NCBI GenBank assembly: GCA_002633005.1
Contig: NMRA01000572.1
Coordinates: 134,534 to 198,533 of the forward strand
From: Phoronis australis
Lineage: Eukaryota; Phoronida; Phoronidae
DNA length: 64,000 nucleotides
Direction: 5' to 3'
Shown: positions 49,870 through 61,925 of the stretch, piece after piece
How the letters are laid out: every line of letters starts with the position of its first letter
Position numbering within the stretch: position 1 is the stretch's first letter
Translations under genes and position numbers: made by a program
The notes under the pieces: generated by a model
Database searches by the model: none
Told to the model about the DNA's origin: nothing
What the model saw: the letters and a program-made list of their open reading frames with translations, nothing else

Positions 49870-52800
49870 GTTGGTCGTAACCTCGTCAGAAATAACGGAA
49901 TAACATTTATTATTTCCCTTACACTGCCGTCTTCGTTTAAAAGGATACCAAAACGGTTTTGTCCTATTAACAGATACAGAAAACGACTTTCCCATCCAGT
50001 TCTTTAAAACAAAATAATACACTGTAGCCTAGCCCTGGACAACACTCAAAAGTTTGGATCCAAACTCGAGGAAAAGTTGAAAATTCGATCCTTTCAAAAT
50101 GCAAGCGTGACCTACGCTTTAGGGAATTACACGGCAACTGTAGGATTAGGCCACCCACCAAGGACCATAATGTCCAATTTGTGACATAGGGAGTTTGGGT
50201 TTTTAATTGCGGTTAACTTTGAAGATTGGCGCTAATGATGCATAGGTGACAAAAGGAGGATTGGTGGAAATCATAAAAACAGGGTATTTATACCAACGTG
50301 ACTTTGATGTTGTCGTCAGTGTGAGGCATAATTCGCCGAAAAACTTCCGGCGTATGAAGCTCCTGTAGGAGCTACACCGTCTCTAGTCAGCTGAGCCGGA
50401 GGTCACTGCATGGGCACACCCAGGGGCCGGGGCTCGGAGGGCTCGAACGAGCCCCCCCCCATTTTCAGTTGGTGAATTGGGGGAAAAGGGCCGCCTCAGT
50501 GAAACAAAAAGTAAACGAGACAAAAGTCTACAAAGTCCACAGGAATTCGGGGCGCCCGGATGCACGATTGGCAGGCCTGAACCTAGTGTCCCCGTTTTTT
50601 GGTCGTCGTTGATTTTTTTCCGTAAAAGGTCCGCATATCGAAGAATTCGAGCCCCCCTATATTTTAGGCTGGGTGCGCGCATGCACTGGGTACACTTTCC
50701 ACCGAACGGCTCACTGGAGGAGCAAAAAGTATTACGCTGTTGAAGAAAGCTGGTGTTTTAACAGCATTGTGTGGGTCAGAGCGGTTGGAACTAAACTGAA
50801 TATACGCCAACGTCTAACATTTCGAAATGGATAAGTAAATTTTGACTGATAATTCTAAGAATGTTCTCGGTATTCCATTTACTCAGTGTTTCACACTTTA
50901 TGTAGTCCTTGGCGCCTTGCACAATTTTACGTAAGCCTGTATTTGAGCTGTTGAAGGGGCAAAAAACAGACAAATCCCGGCAATTTAATTCGTAATTTTT
51001 CCCTTTCCGCGCACTCAGCTAGTTCCCGTTTCCACCGACGGGCTTGATTTTCCAAACACGATTGATTTTTACGTATTATGTTCGACTTTCACGGATTAAG
51101 ATTGATTTTTCTATTAACTATTTTTTGCCTATTCCGAAATTAAACTTTCAGATACTATGCTTTTATGCACTGTTCTCCAAAAACTGTTGGGAATTGTTTT
51201 CAAAATGTCAGTTTTGCTTGAAGAGCTATCAAAATATTGGACTTTCAATGAAAAAATCAAAAGTTGTCATAAAACGACATCAAAACTATAACTTAAAAAC
51301 CTGTAACGTTTTTGAGATTCTATCTTGAACATATGAAATGAAGTTTGATCATGTTAAGTCGAGGAAACCGTTGTCTAACTTTCAATGTACATTTGTTTTT
51401 GCTATTTTAAAAATGTTTCTAGAATAACAAGGTCACCGTCACCCAATCAATGGAAGGCAGGTAAATAGTCAAAAATCTAATTCTTCATGCTTTCTGCATT
51501 AACAAAATGTATACTCTTACTGAATTTTGTAGATACTTGGCTCAGTACACAGATCAGTCGATAAAGTCATGCCTACACTTTAGTTATCTAAGGACCCACA
51601 ACATTGGAGCTATTTTTGTTTGTGGCTCTGGATTCGTCCGAAGTGACGATATAATCAGCTGTTGCCACTGGTTGCGTCGTGGATTAAACTGCCGACTCCG
51701 TCAATCATGCACAGACTGGCACTTCGTCTCTTTCTCGTTTGTCAGAGTCACTCGTGATTTAATTTTAAACTTTGAAAAAGCAGCAGTTGTATATTTGATG
51801 GTCGATTTGGTGTTCAATTTCTAGATTCCTAGATGCAGCTTACAAATTAGGCGAACTGGCTAACATTTTAAGAGAAATGTGGAACGCTAAACTTTTCCCA
51901 GTTATTTTCGTATTAGCATACATCATACAATGTCAGACATTTCGATAACTTTTGAGTCAATCATAATCAGTGACAACTGATACAAAGTCCAACAAATACA
52001 TGCGCGCACACAGACTTAAAAACGGGGGCTTGAAGTTTCGAGAATGTGGACGTTTTACTAAGATTCACGGGGTACATTCAAAGCTATGAATTGCGCATTC
52101 GCCGAATTTTGGTAGTTCCTACTTTTGGACTTTTGACTCGTATTCTACTTTTGTCGGAGTTTTTGTTTCTCTGAGTTGGCTTTTTTGCCCACTTCGCGAA
52201 GGGGGGTGGGGCTCGAGCCCCCTAGGTGAGCGCATGAGATAAGAATCGCACAACAGGCAACCACAACAAGACCTGCGGGTGTAGCAGTTGTTTAAATAAT
52301 TTTGAGCCTTTTGTTCGTGAATCAGCGTCAACTTGGGTGTATAAGGTCCATAAGTCATAATTCTGTAAGACTAAAGAGGGTGCTTGGATTTTGCTGATGC
52401 AACGATCAGCGAGTAGTTCACCACCCCTTCAACACTCATCTTCAGTCATACTTTTGCTGAAAAAACGTTTGTAAGAGAATGAGAGTTTATTTGTTGTCTA
52501 TATAAAAGCGAAGTGAAATCGTACTTTTTATAATGATTGTGCTTTTGATGAACATAAATTTGTTTCTGCCAAGCTTACGTTAAAATTGTCAATAAAATAT
52601 CATGTACATGCCACTGTAAAATTGGGCGGGCATTATGATGTGTTCATAAAAACAATCAATGCAACACAGTTTGTTGAACATGCCAACAAAAGGAACACTA
52701 TTTTCGAGTTCCCGGCGTTCAATTGCGCATTTCCAAACTTATAGAAAAGTGGGAGAAATAGCCATTTGCTGCACAACCTCACGTGCGGTCTAACCTGCGA

Positions 52801-54412
52801 GAAACCAGCAGGAGGTCAAGCAAACCTCCCGAGAAGTCCCGCTGTGCCCCGGCCGGTCCCTGTAGAGTAATAGGTTACCACCAAAACGCGAGTAAAGATG
52901 GAAGTTAAAGATATTTCCATATGACTATAAACATGTAATTGTGTTGTAGCCCCTGCCAAACACGAACAGCCAAAATATCTGATCAATCTTAGTTATGTAC
53001 TGTGCAACTATCAATAGCCACAGCGTCGATCTTGAAAATAAACTTCAGTGTAGCAAGAACGCTTTAATCGTCAACAATCAGAAAACTTTTCTTTGGTCGA
53101 GTTTAGGGTTTTATATATTATATGGACATGTTTTCCCAGTTGAACGTTTTTGTGTCATCTTGCATTAGATGTCTAATGTGTAAACATCTTGTGTGTGCTA
53201 ATTTTTTTGTATTAGTCAGGGGACGTTTTTGTGATAGTAAGTCATCTGTTAGTCAAAATACCGTATAATGTAGATTTTTTTATCATACGAACAGGAAAAT
53301 GTTCCACAGTGTCACTCACAGCGAAATCAATTTCACTAATCAGCAGGTGCACAATTGTCAAATTTTCGTGTTTGTTTATACCTATTACTCGCATAAGGCT
53401 AGCCTTTTGTCATTAAACATTAGACGAATACTTCCACTAAGAGCGTGTAACAAACAAGTAGCCGACTTGTGTCTGGAAAACCTTTGATACTGTTGTTCCT
53501 TACAAAACGGTCTTTGATTGCGACTGTGATCAATCATGTGAATATTATTGAATTTATGGACGATTAACAAACCGTGTGTGTTTCGATAATTTTAATTATG
53601 TTAACTCGTTGAGGAATAGCTTTTCAGAGTCTTATGTGAAAGCTCAAATTGAGTGGAGTCTTCGTCAGAAGCAATATCTTTCAAATTTCTGTTGATATTC
53701 AACAGTCTTATATGATTTCAGCAAAGAGTCTTAAAAACCGTTTGTTGCTGCTGACACAAAATAAATAAATCCAACCCTATGTTTTGTTCAAACATGTAAA
53801 ACGATCGATCAATAGCGCTCTTATTTTTGTTTCACGCCCCGTTTCATCCGTTACTCGCTGTATAGACCCGTTGCAGCCGACAGCAATGGATTTATTGAAT
53901 CAGGCTCGCGCGCTCGTGAATGGAACACAAAGACCCGCAACAACACTGGAAGCATTCTGAACATTCAATACTTATGCTTTGTTACAGTCGCAACTTTTGT
54001 TCTTCTTTTCATCACGTTAAAGATTTTTCTCAATCATTTATTCTAACACTGCAATAAATGCCCCTGATAGGCACGTAGCATGTTTGTCTTTCGTTCCGTC
54101 CAATAGCTACTTGGATACGACGGCACAAAATGGTGGTACTCCAGGGAAAAAAGTGACTACTCAGTTACGAAATGGATTCGGCACCTTGTGTTTATTAAAT
54201 TGGAGATTTTTTGTGACCGATATACGGGCATCGTCTGACAGTAGACATCCGAACAGATTTCTGTGCTATACTGTTTACTGTAGGACGGTGAAATAGTCGC
54301 GAGATTGTGTTTGTAAGCGCTATCAAATAACGGGAGTCAAATCCCTTACCTGGTTCATGCCAAGGGTTCCTCTCCAAAGGTGTCACGATGCAAGTTATTG
54401 AATAGGATTGAA
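49870..54412. other. non-coding stretch with degraded poly-G/C repeats
   Basis: Pieces of a GGGCTCGAACGAGCCCC-type repeat lie at about 50430-50700 and 52000-52240. They share TTTTAGGCTGGGTGCGCGC with 41390 and 45215. No gene is supported, and open frames at 51044-51824 look random. The last 500 bases may include the promoter of the ORF at 54413. Confidence 0.45.
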
Positions 54413-55270
54413 ATGAACCACCGCCAAATGCATTCGAAGGTTACAACGCAGGATGTCTTCCGCGGACGAGCGATCCATTACCACGAACGAAACGTCAAAA
54501 GCAACCGTGGCAGTACGCGTCGTACAACCACTTGGCCTTCCGGCAAAGACACCATCCGCCCGATGACGGTACACGAGAACGGCAGCTTCCATGGTAACGC
54601 CCCGCCACCACCCCCAAGCGTGGTGACGTTTGCAAATCCCGAAGTTGAAACCCCGGTGGAAATCAAGTACGTTTCCTTGGTAACGAGCAATACAATTCCG
54701 AATACCTTCTCGGAAGGGAGTCCAAAAAGTCTGAGCGGCAGCAGTGATCAAAGCACTGACTCACAATCCAGGAGCCTTCCTGAAGGATTGCCCAAAGTGA
54801 AAATCATGACGCATCTACCTATCCGAGCATCACTACAAAGAAGTAAACAAATACCTGGACGATATTTCCCGAGTCCAACATTAACCGAGGACCAAAAACT
54901 GTTCCTACAAGCACGCAAGAAGACCACTATGAGTGCGCCGAATGTTCGGCAGAATGGATTTTACTTTCAAACAGGAAGCGGCAATGGAGGATACCCCATG
55001 GAGCGACCGCTACAAAGGACACACCGTTCAAAGAGTTGTGATTTGAATCAAAACGCATTCGATCTTGAAATTTACGACATTGGTTCTTCAGAGAACAGTA
55101 GCAGCGATCTGCCGTTACTGAACAAGACTAATGGAGGAATGCCTGTAATTATTTCGCCGCGTGTCGCCAGCATACCGGCGACGTCCGAAGGATTTTTTAA
55201 CGACATCATGACAGGCTCATCCAAACAGATACATGGCAGGGAGACGGAAAGAAGCAGCGACAGAAGTTGA
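54413..55270 (+). CDS. single-exon ORF for a disordered Ser/Pro-rich protein
   Basis: From ATG 54413 there are 285 codons to TGA 55268-55270, by far the longest frame in the right half. The frame is open 11 codons further upstream, and CCAAAG|G at about 54380 could be a splice acceptor, so this may be a last exon. The protein is rich in Ser, Thr, Pro, Arg and Asn. It has a PPPPPS run near residue 66, VEIKYVSLVTSN, the basic RTHRSKSCDL and the acidic FDLEIYDIGSSENSSSD. No transmembrane segment or fold is visible and I recognise no family. GC content is higher than around it, supporting coding. An AATAAA lies at about 56217. Confidence 0.7.
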   Translation: MNHRQMHSKVTTQDVFRGRAIHYHERNVKSNRGSTRRTTTWPSGKDTIRPMTVHENGSFHGNAPPPPPSVVTFANPEVETPVEIKYVSLVTSNTIPNTFSEGSPKSLSGSSDQSTDSQSRSLPEGLPKVKIMTHLPIRASLQRSKQIPGRYFPSPTLTEDQKLFLQARKKTTMSAPNVRQNGFYFQTGSGNGGYPMERPLQRTHRSKSCDLNQNAFDLEIYDIGSSENSSSDLPLLNKTNGGMPVIISPRVASIPATSEGFFNDIMTGSSKQIHGRETERSSDRS

Positions 55271-55361
55271 GGTTTAATCAATGGATTCGGCCTCGAGTTT
55301 CACTCTTTCACAGCGCTCCTCTGTAGAGCTGGGTAACTGTGTAATTGATACCGGCATTTAA

Positions 55362-55616
55362 AGGGACATTTCCATATAATTTACTCATTTAGGCACGTCG
55401 TAAATAAGATTATTTAACTGTACAAGCTTTGTCTCAGTTTTGTACATGCCATTGGTTGAAATTGATTTCAATGCCTAAAACCAATTATTCGAGCAGTTGC
55501 AATGTGCCATGACTTTTCACAACAGTAATTCTAAAAAAATGTTGAGACCACTAAGAGACAATAAGTCTTTTTCAGAATTGCCGCGTTTAGATTGAAAGTG
55601 AGAAAGAAATGTCCCT
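55362..55616. mobile_element. 255-bp TTAA-flanked MITE
   Basis: The inverted ends AGGGACATTTC and GAAATGTCCCT lie between TTAA at 55358-55361 and TTAA at 55617-55620. There is no coding capacity. The AGG tip and TTAA duplication fit a Kolobok-type non-autonomous element. It inserted about 90 bases after the stop of the 54413 ORF and may form part of its 3' UTR. Confidence 0.75.
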
Positions 55617-55837
55617 TTAAATTATTGTTTTTCTTTGAGAAAAAACTTCGCCAGCTTAGATGAGAATAGCCTTCCGGACCAAGCACAACTTTTGCGTTTG
55701 TAAAAAACAATGACGTCGGTAACATTTACTGGTAATTCATTTAAACTAAAATATGTTATCAAAATACCACAGTGCCACTTTTGTGCCAAATCGAGACATC
55801 ACGACTTTCGTGGAATATGTTTCGCACATTTCGATGA

Positions 55838-56068
55838 TACATATGTATGTATACATGTACGTATGTGTATACATATGTATGTATATATGTACGTATGTGT
55901 ATACATATGTATGCATATATGTACGTATGTGTATACATATGTATGTATATATGTACGTATGTGTATATATATGTATGTATACATGTACGTATGTGTATAC
56001 ATATGTATGTATATATGTACGTATGTGTATATATATGTATGTATACATGTACGTATGTGTATATATGA
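55838..56068. repeat. TATG/TACG microsatellite with higher-order pattern
   Basis: About 230 bases of alternating purine-pyrimidine sequence, with ATGTACGTATGTGTATAC and ATATGTATGTATATATG alternating. The same units open long frames on both strands, which are artefacts. Such tracts can adopt Z-DNA or cruciform forms. Confidence 0.95.
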
Positions 56069-59000
56069 ATCATAGAACACGTAAATTGTCAATTGACGTT
56101 ACAATTACTGATGCCAGAGGTATGAATTTTTTTAATATTTGAAATACCAATTTGACTCTTTGTTTTGTGGAATACAATATCTTTGAGACAAACGCAAAAT
56201 GCGTTATCGTTCCTGTCAATAAAAATTATGTACGTAAATGATTTAGCCTAAAGCGAATTCTTTTCAAATCACGAGTTCTTGGTGGATGTATCAGATGTAT
56301 GACGTCATCATTAGGCAATCATAAGACTACCAGTTCGTGATTTAGCCATATGCAAAGAATCGTGCATACAGCTTTGCGGCACATCGCATCAACATTTACT
56401 TTAGACTTGGACTGAACCTTTCAGTTACTCAGATTTGAAGTGATTTTTCGGCTTGGTCGGACAGAGTTTGTTGTTATACTAGTTTGACACCATTCGCATC
56501 AAACTGGGTTAATCCGGTTTGTCATCTCAATGAAGATGATCTCAAATCATAACGAAATATCACTTTATGCCATGCCCAGATATCGCTTCGACCCTGTGTA
56601 AGGAACACATAAGACCACTAGCGGTGGGTTAACAGGATTATTAACTTCTTGACTGGCGCCAAGTTGACTCTTTAGTTACAAAACAATGCTCATTATAAAT
56701 TTGACTAACGGTCTATTTAGACTGGCTTTCTTTTGGGTGATAATGTTATGTTGAATTAAATCTTCGTCAATTCAGGGAACTTCCTTAGGTGATCTGAATT
56801 TGGTCATTACCATATACTGTTATGTTTCTATGTATACATAGGATTATTTCTTTACGACTTGTGATATCTCTGGTAAATCTGTGCCCGAAAGGTCCCACTG
56901 CCATAATAGAGATTCGTTTATCCGTTTTAATGCAGCAAAAAAACGTACGGATCAGCTCTGTGGAAAACAGATATTATTAGTTTCGCGGTATTTAGTTACA
57001 GAATCTTTCCAGAGATCTTAATGACTCTCCGATGAGACTTTCTTCTAGATTCTAAATTCAACGAGATGGCTGCAATATCTGTTTACGCCAGAGCCTGTGT
57101 GCATCTTTCCTACTCTAAAACGGATAATTGTAAGTTTCTACTGATTGTAACAACTAAAGTAGTGTGGATTGTAGACACTGTCAAATCTGGTTGAATATCG
57201 GACAATAATGGCAAAAATCAAGAATTTCTCAGATTTGTTTTGATTATGTGTGACAACCTTCATCTACTTGCTGCACGTGCGCATAAAAATTTGTAAATAC
57301 CTTGTAATAATACTGAACCACAGTTTTCTGATATCCAGCAGGTTTCCAATACATATTGTTACATAATGAAAATAAATTTACTGTCTATTGAAAAACGTTA
57401 TGTTGTATTTATGCTTGGAGTTAAATTCATTATTTTGTGTTTTAAACTTCCCAATTGCCTTAAAATAGCCTAGTTTTATCAGAATCTAATCCTCAAATGA
57501 CACTTGATCAATGATACTTGATCAATGCCATTGCCATATAGTAAACAGAATTTATTATGGCGATTCTTATGGTTCAATTCTATAATTTAATATGGCGATT
57601 CTTATAGTTCAATTCTATATTTGCTGGTGTAATAACGACATGGCCATGACGGCTGCACGACATTGAATTTCACTTTTCATGAACATGAAAAACTGAAAAA
57701 GTAAGAATTGATGCGGGATCTTTCGGTTCATGAGACTCGCTTAGTATTTGAAACTGGTGAAATGGCAAACACCATATTCACATAAGTACCCATTTATTTA
57801 TTTGCGGATAATAATTTCTAATGCAAAAATGCGAAGCCTTGAATAGTTATCGCTAAATCACCAAATCCTACTGCCAGAAATTTGATATCGGAAAAGATGG
57901 TTCATTTCGCAGCACCTGTGTCGATCTAACTATAAATTTACCAAATGTATTGAAAAATTAAGTGTCTACTTAATAGTCTTCATAGACTAATGTTGATAAG
58001 AAAATATTTATTTAGGGCGTCAATTGATACAAGTGACAAAAGCTCAGACGAGAGGCAAATAAACTTGAAGATTCGAAGCAGCATCATAAAGTTGAGACTG
58101 TACTTCGCGTTTGACCTTTTTGTCGCTGCTTAGTAAATGTCCTGCTTAATACACTAACACCGCTCCCCCTCCCTTTCTGGTTGCTGAACTGAAAATTACT
58201 AACGACTGTCAGGTCTCAAAATAAATAGTTTCAGAAAACGTTTCTAAATTTACACCTTGAACAAGAAAAAAACGAACAATAAGTAAGGCAAAACGACAAA
58301 TACGATTGTTTCTAAAATTGAAAAGTAAATAGTAGCTGTTTTTGAATTTTTAAAATCAATGCATTTTAAGAGAAATTAGCAAATAGTTTTTCTTCAGTAT
58401 AGGTGCTAAGCCAGGAGCATTAACTTGTCAATTGATTAGGATGGGTTAGTCACTGTCTGGCTTAGGACGGGTAAGTCACTGTCTGGCTTAGGACGGGTAT
58501 GTCACTGTCTGGCTTAGGACGGGTTAGTCACTGTCTGGCTTAGGACGGGTATGTCACTGTCTGGCTTAGGACGGGTTAGTCACTGTCTGGCTTAGGACGG
58601 ATCAGTCATTGCCTGGATGAGGCTTGCTTAAGCCTTGGGGTAACAAAATCTGAAATTTTAGCGTATGATTTGATTTGTCTCATGGTACCGATGTCCCTGA
58701 CCAAGCGGAGAGGGGTCCGTATATCTTGCACCTCGCAGCTTTCTGTGCATACCGGTGTCCCCTACTTGACACTGAGTCGAACCGCTTCTGACCAGTCAGC
58801 GTTATTGACGTTTCATCATTTATATCAAACGAAACACGGTCATGTGATTGATACGTTGTTTTGCTATGAATGGACATTTCTGGTTTTTGCTAAATTTTAA
58901 CCAAAAAAAAACATCGTCTCGTGACCCAAGGGCAGTTTGGTATAGAGTCAAAAATCAAAACTACATGGGTTCTACTTTCAGAAAATACATGATTTTAGTG

Positions 59001-59579
59001 AGTTAAAGTTTACTGCTTTGTAGATATTTGGCTAAATACGTAGACTTATTGGTAAGACTGGAACATTTAGGATCGGTAGGGCTGGAGCATTTCTGATCTC
59101 ATTATGACTAATTTTCCTATATTGTACGTCTATTAACACACCTCTGTCGGTGTTACACAACACACTTTCTTGCGCAATATTAACAACGGGTATTCGATTT
59201 TTCCAAATCCACAGGCGAGTAAAAGTTCCGGCAAGAGTTCAACGGGTTCGTACGCAGTAGTAACCAAAGGGTGATCACTCACATCGTGCTTGTGCTGATA
59301 TTGATAAGATTTCCCAAAGAGCGCCGCTAAATTTCGCCGTTTTTACATATGCTGAATTTGAACTTTAAACATTTATGTAGTTCCAGTGCTAACGTACTCG
59401 ACTGTGCACTAGTAATCCATGACTACAATTTGGGTGCACCACTAAATTTAGATTTTGTAAAAAAGTTACCCCCAGGGAAGTTGAAGATGGGGTCCTATTG
59501 GTAAAATAATGGGAATGTCGCGGACGAATTACTCCCAAGGGACATTTTCGACCGATACTGGTCACGGTGACAGTTCAAA
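56069..59579. repeat. non-coding, with a 26-bp minisatellite
   Basis: From 58439 to about 58612, GTCACTGTCTGGCTTAGGAC repeats every 26 bases about seven times, with the variants GGGTTA, GGGTAA and GGGTAT between units. ATGGCGATTCTTATRGTTCA is duplicated at 57557 and 57591. No gene is recognised. Confidence 0.7.
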
Positions 59580-60150
59580 CAACAGCAACGTGGAGCTTTG
59601 AAATGCGCCCACAACTGTACTGCAAAAAGAAGGGTGTGCTTCTAGGGGTGTTTTTTTAGTATTATAAAATCGGCCATTCAGAATACATTAAACCCGTCCG
59701 AAATTAGAAAGGCATCGTCGTACCCCTAATACAAAACTATCTGCCAAATTTCACGAAAATCCATCAAAGAACTCCAAAGATAACAGAAGGCAAACATAAA
59801 ACCTAGAACTTCCACTAAGGGGCGCAGTGGTAATCAGAGCCATCCAAGAAGTTGTGGGCAGCTATTTATAGGAAAGCGCATGCAAAACTTCACAGAGATC
59901 CTGCAAAAGAATGGGGAGTTACAGCCATGGCCGCAAAAAAATACAAAATCGTCACTAGGGGACACCACATTTTTCAGACCTGGCCCATGGTTTTCTCTTC
60001 AGAAGCACAGCTGCACTCAAAATGATCCTTTGAGCAGTTTGGCATACACAGAGGTGGACTCTAGAAACGGACTCGTAATAATTAAAATAGCCACTATAGG
60101 AGGCGCAGAATACGCCAAATCTGAAAATGGAAACTCGTTGCTGTCGCAGT
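59580..60150 (-). repeat. partial GCGCCCACA-family element, minus strand
   Basis: It begins on the + strand with CAACAGCAACGTGGAGC and TTTGAAATGCGCCCACAA, the reverse of the family 3' end. Family blocks follow inverted (CCACTAAGGGGCGCA, TGCAAAACTTCACAG). The palindromic 5' terminus is not found, so the copy is truncated. Confidence 0.6.
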
Positions 60151-60882
60151 AGTAGTTTCATGCTATAATGAACTGTTCTTCAGAAGAGCGAATGTTCCCA
60201 CTTTAGAGTTCAGGAGAAAGCTTTCGATTCTCCTGGAAGTTTTCAGAGTCTTGCACGACTGTCCGCTAATTTCATGTGGCACCGTTCAAGGTCAGATGGC
60301 ACTCTCTCTGTGCACCACCAGATAGGGGCTGGAATCTCTTGGGGCTTTCAGTGTGAGGGTCTGGAACTCCCATAAGGGAAGCAAACGTGCTTCAGTTAGT
60401 GCTTTCAGACGCAGCCTGTCGGTTTGGACCTGCACTTGAAGTTGAAACCAGCAGGTGTTATAGTGTGTTTAGCATCTCTCATGAAATTTATTTACTTGTT
60501 TAAATTGTAACTTACTTATAGTAGGCCTCATTAGTGTTTCGGTGTTTCTGAAACTGACAATTAATATTTTGGATATACTAGATTGGTAGGTAATACACTC
60601 AGTTCATACTACTATACCAGATTTGTAACATCTGAAAATCCATATGTAGTGATTTTTACCAGAATTCTAGCATTTCACACATCTCTTGGCAATCACAGGC
60701 TAAAAGCTTTCCTGTCATTGGGTTTGCAGGCCTGAGAGTAGTTTTAAAATATTGGCCAGAGAACTTTTCACTGTAATCACGAGCTCTAACAATGTCACCA
60801 TTTCAACTTGTAGACCAGCCCCTGAGACTTATCAAACAGTATTGTTTCCACATTCAAATCCTTCTGTTTCCATGATCATGTA

Positions 60883-61925
60883 ACAAGAGCAATACCGAAC
60901 ATTGAAATGCGCCCACAAATGCACTGCAAACGGTGTGCTTCTAGGGTGTTTATTTGTATCATAAAAATGGCCACCAGATAGTGCAAAATATTTCAAATCC
61001 ATCAAAAAACTGGAAAATGTCACCATTTTTAACAGAAACCTATTTACCACATTTCATAGTGAAAACATAGGTGCCAATTTTCACAATCATCTTTAAAGTG
61101 GTTCGGTTGATGAAAGGACGGACGCCAAAAAAAGACTCAAAAACAGTAAAAATGGCCATTAAGAGGTGCAAAAAACCTCGAATCCATCCAAAAACAAAAG
61201 GATAGTGTCATCTCATTAACAGATGCCTATGTGCCAAATTTTAAAGAAATCCGAGGACCTTTGAAGATAGAGAGGTAAATGTAAAAAAAACAAAATTGCC
61301 ACTAAGGGGCACAACTGTAGTCTGATCTGTCCAAAAGTCTTAGTCCTCCGTTGTGAACTTCATATAAACACATTTGCTACACTTAATAAAGATCATGTAG
61401 AGCGTTTAGGAGATACAGCCATAGGTGCAAAAACAAACAAATCTACCACTAGGAGGCACCATAATAGCCGAATTCTTCGGAAAATCATTGTCAACCATTC
61501 TCTTCATAGTAAGAACATACATGCCAATTTTCGCAATCATTCTAAGAGTGGTTTGGTTGACAGAGGGGCGGATGCCAAAAACAGACTCGAAAATAGTAAA
61601 AATGGCCACTAGATGGCACAAAATGCCTTGAATCCATCCGAAAATAGGAGGATAGTGTCATCTCATAAACAGATGCCTATGTACCAAATTTCATGAAAAT
61701 CGGTTGAGGACCTTTAAAGATACAGAGGTAAACGTAAAAGACCCCTTAAAGTTGCCACTGGGTGGCACAGCGGTTTTCGGGTTGCTCCGAAACTCGTCGC
61801 CCTCTGTTGTCAACCCCATAGGAATATACCTTCCAAATTCCAATAAGATCCTGCAAGGGGTTTAGGAGATACAGCCCCGGACGCCCAGACAGAGATGACG
61901 GCAATATATATGTGGGCGCATAAAA
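60883..61925 (-). repeat. full-length GCGCCCACA-family element, minus strand
   Basis: The + strand runs from CAAGAGCAATACC and TTGAAATGCGCCCACAA to ATGACGGCAATATATATGTG and GGCGCATAAAAAT, so both family termini are present. The interior contains two sets of the GCCACTAGATGGCAC-like and AGATACAGAGGTAAA blocks. No coding frame is seen. Confidence 0.7.

Noticed and set aside
51507-51824. 105-codon + strand frame
   Set aside because: No domain, codon bias or splice signal; length is within chance for this much sequence.
55746-56142. Several ~100-codon Tyr/Thr/His-rich frames on both strands
   Set aside because: Translation of a TATG/TACG microsatellite.
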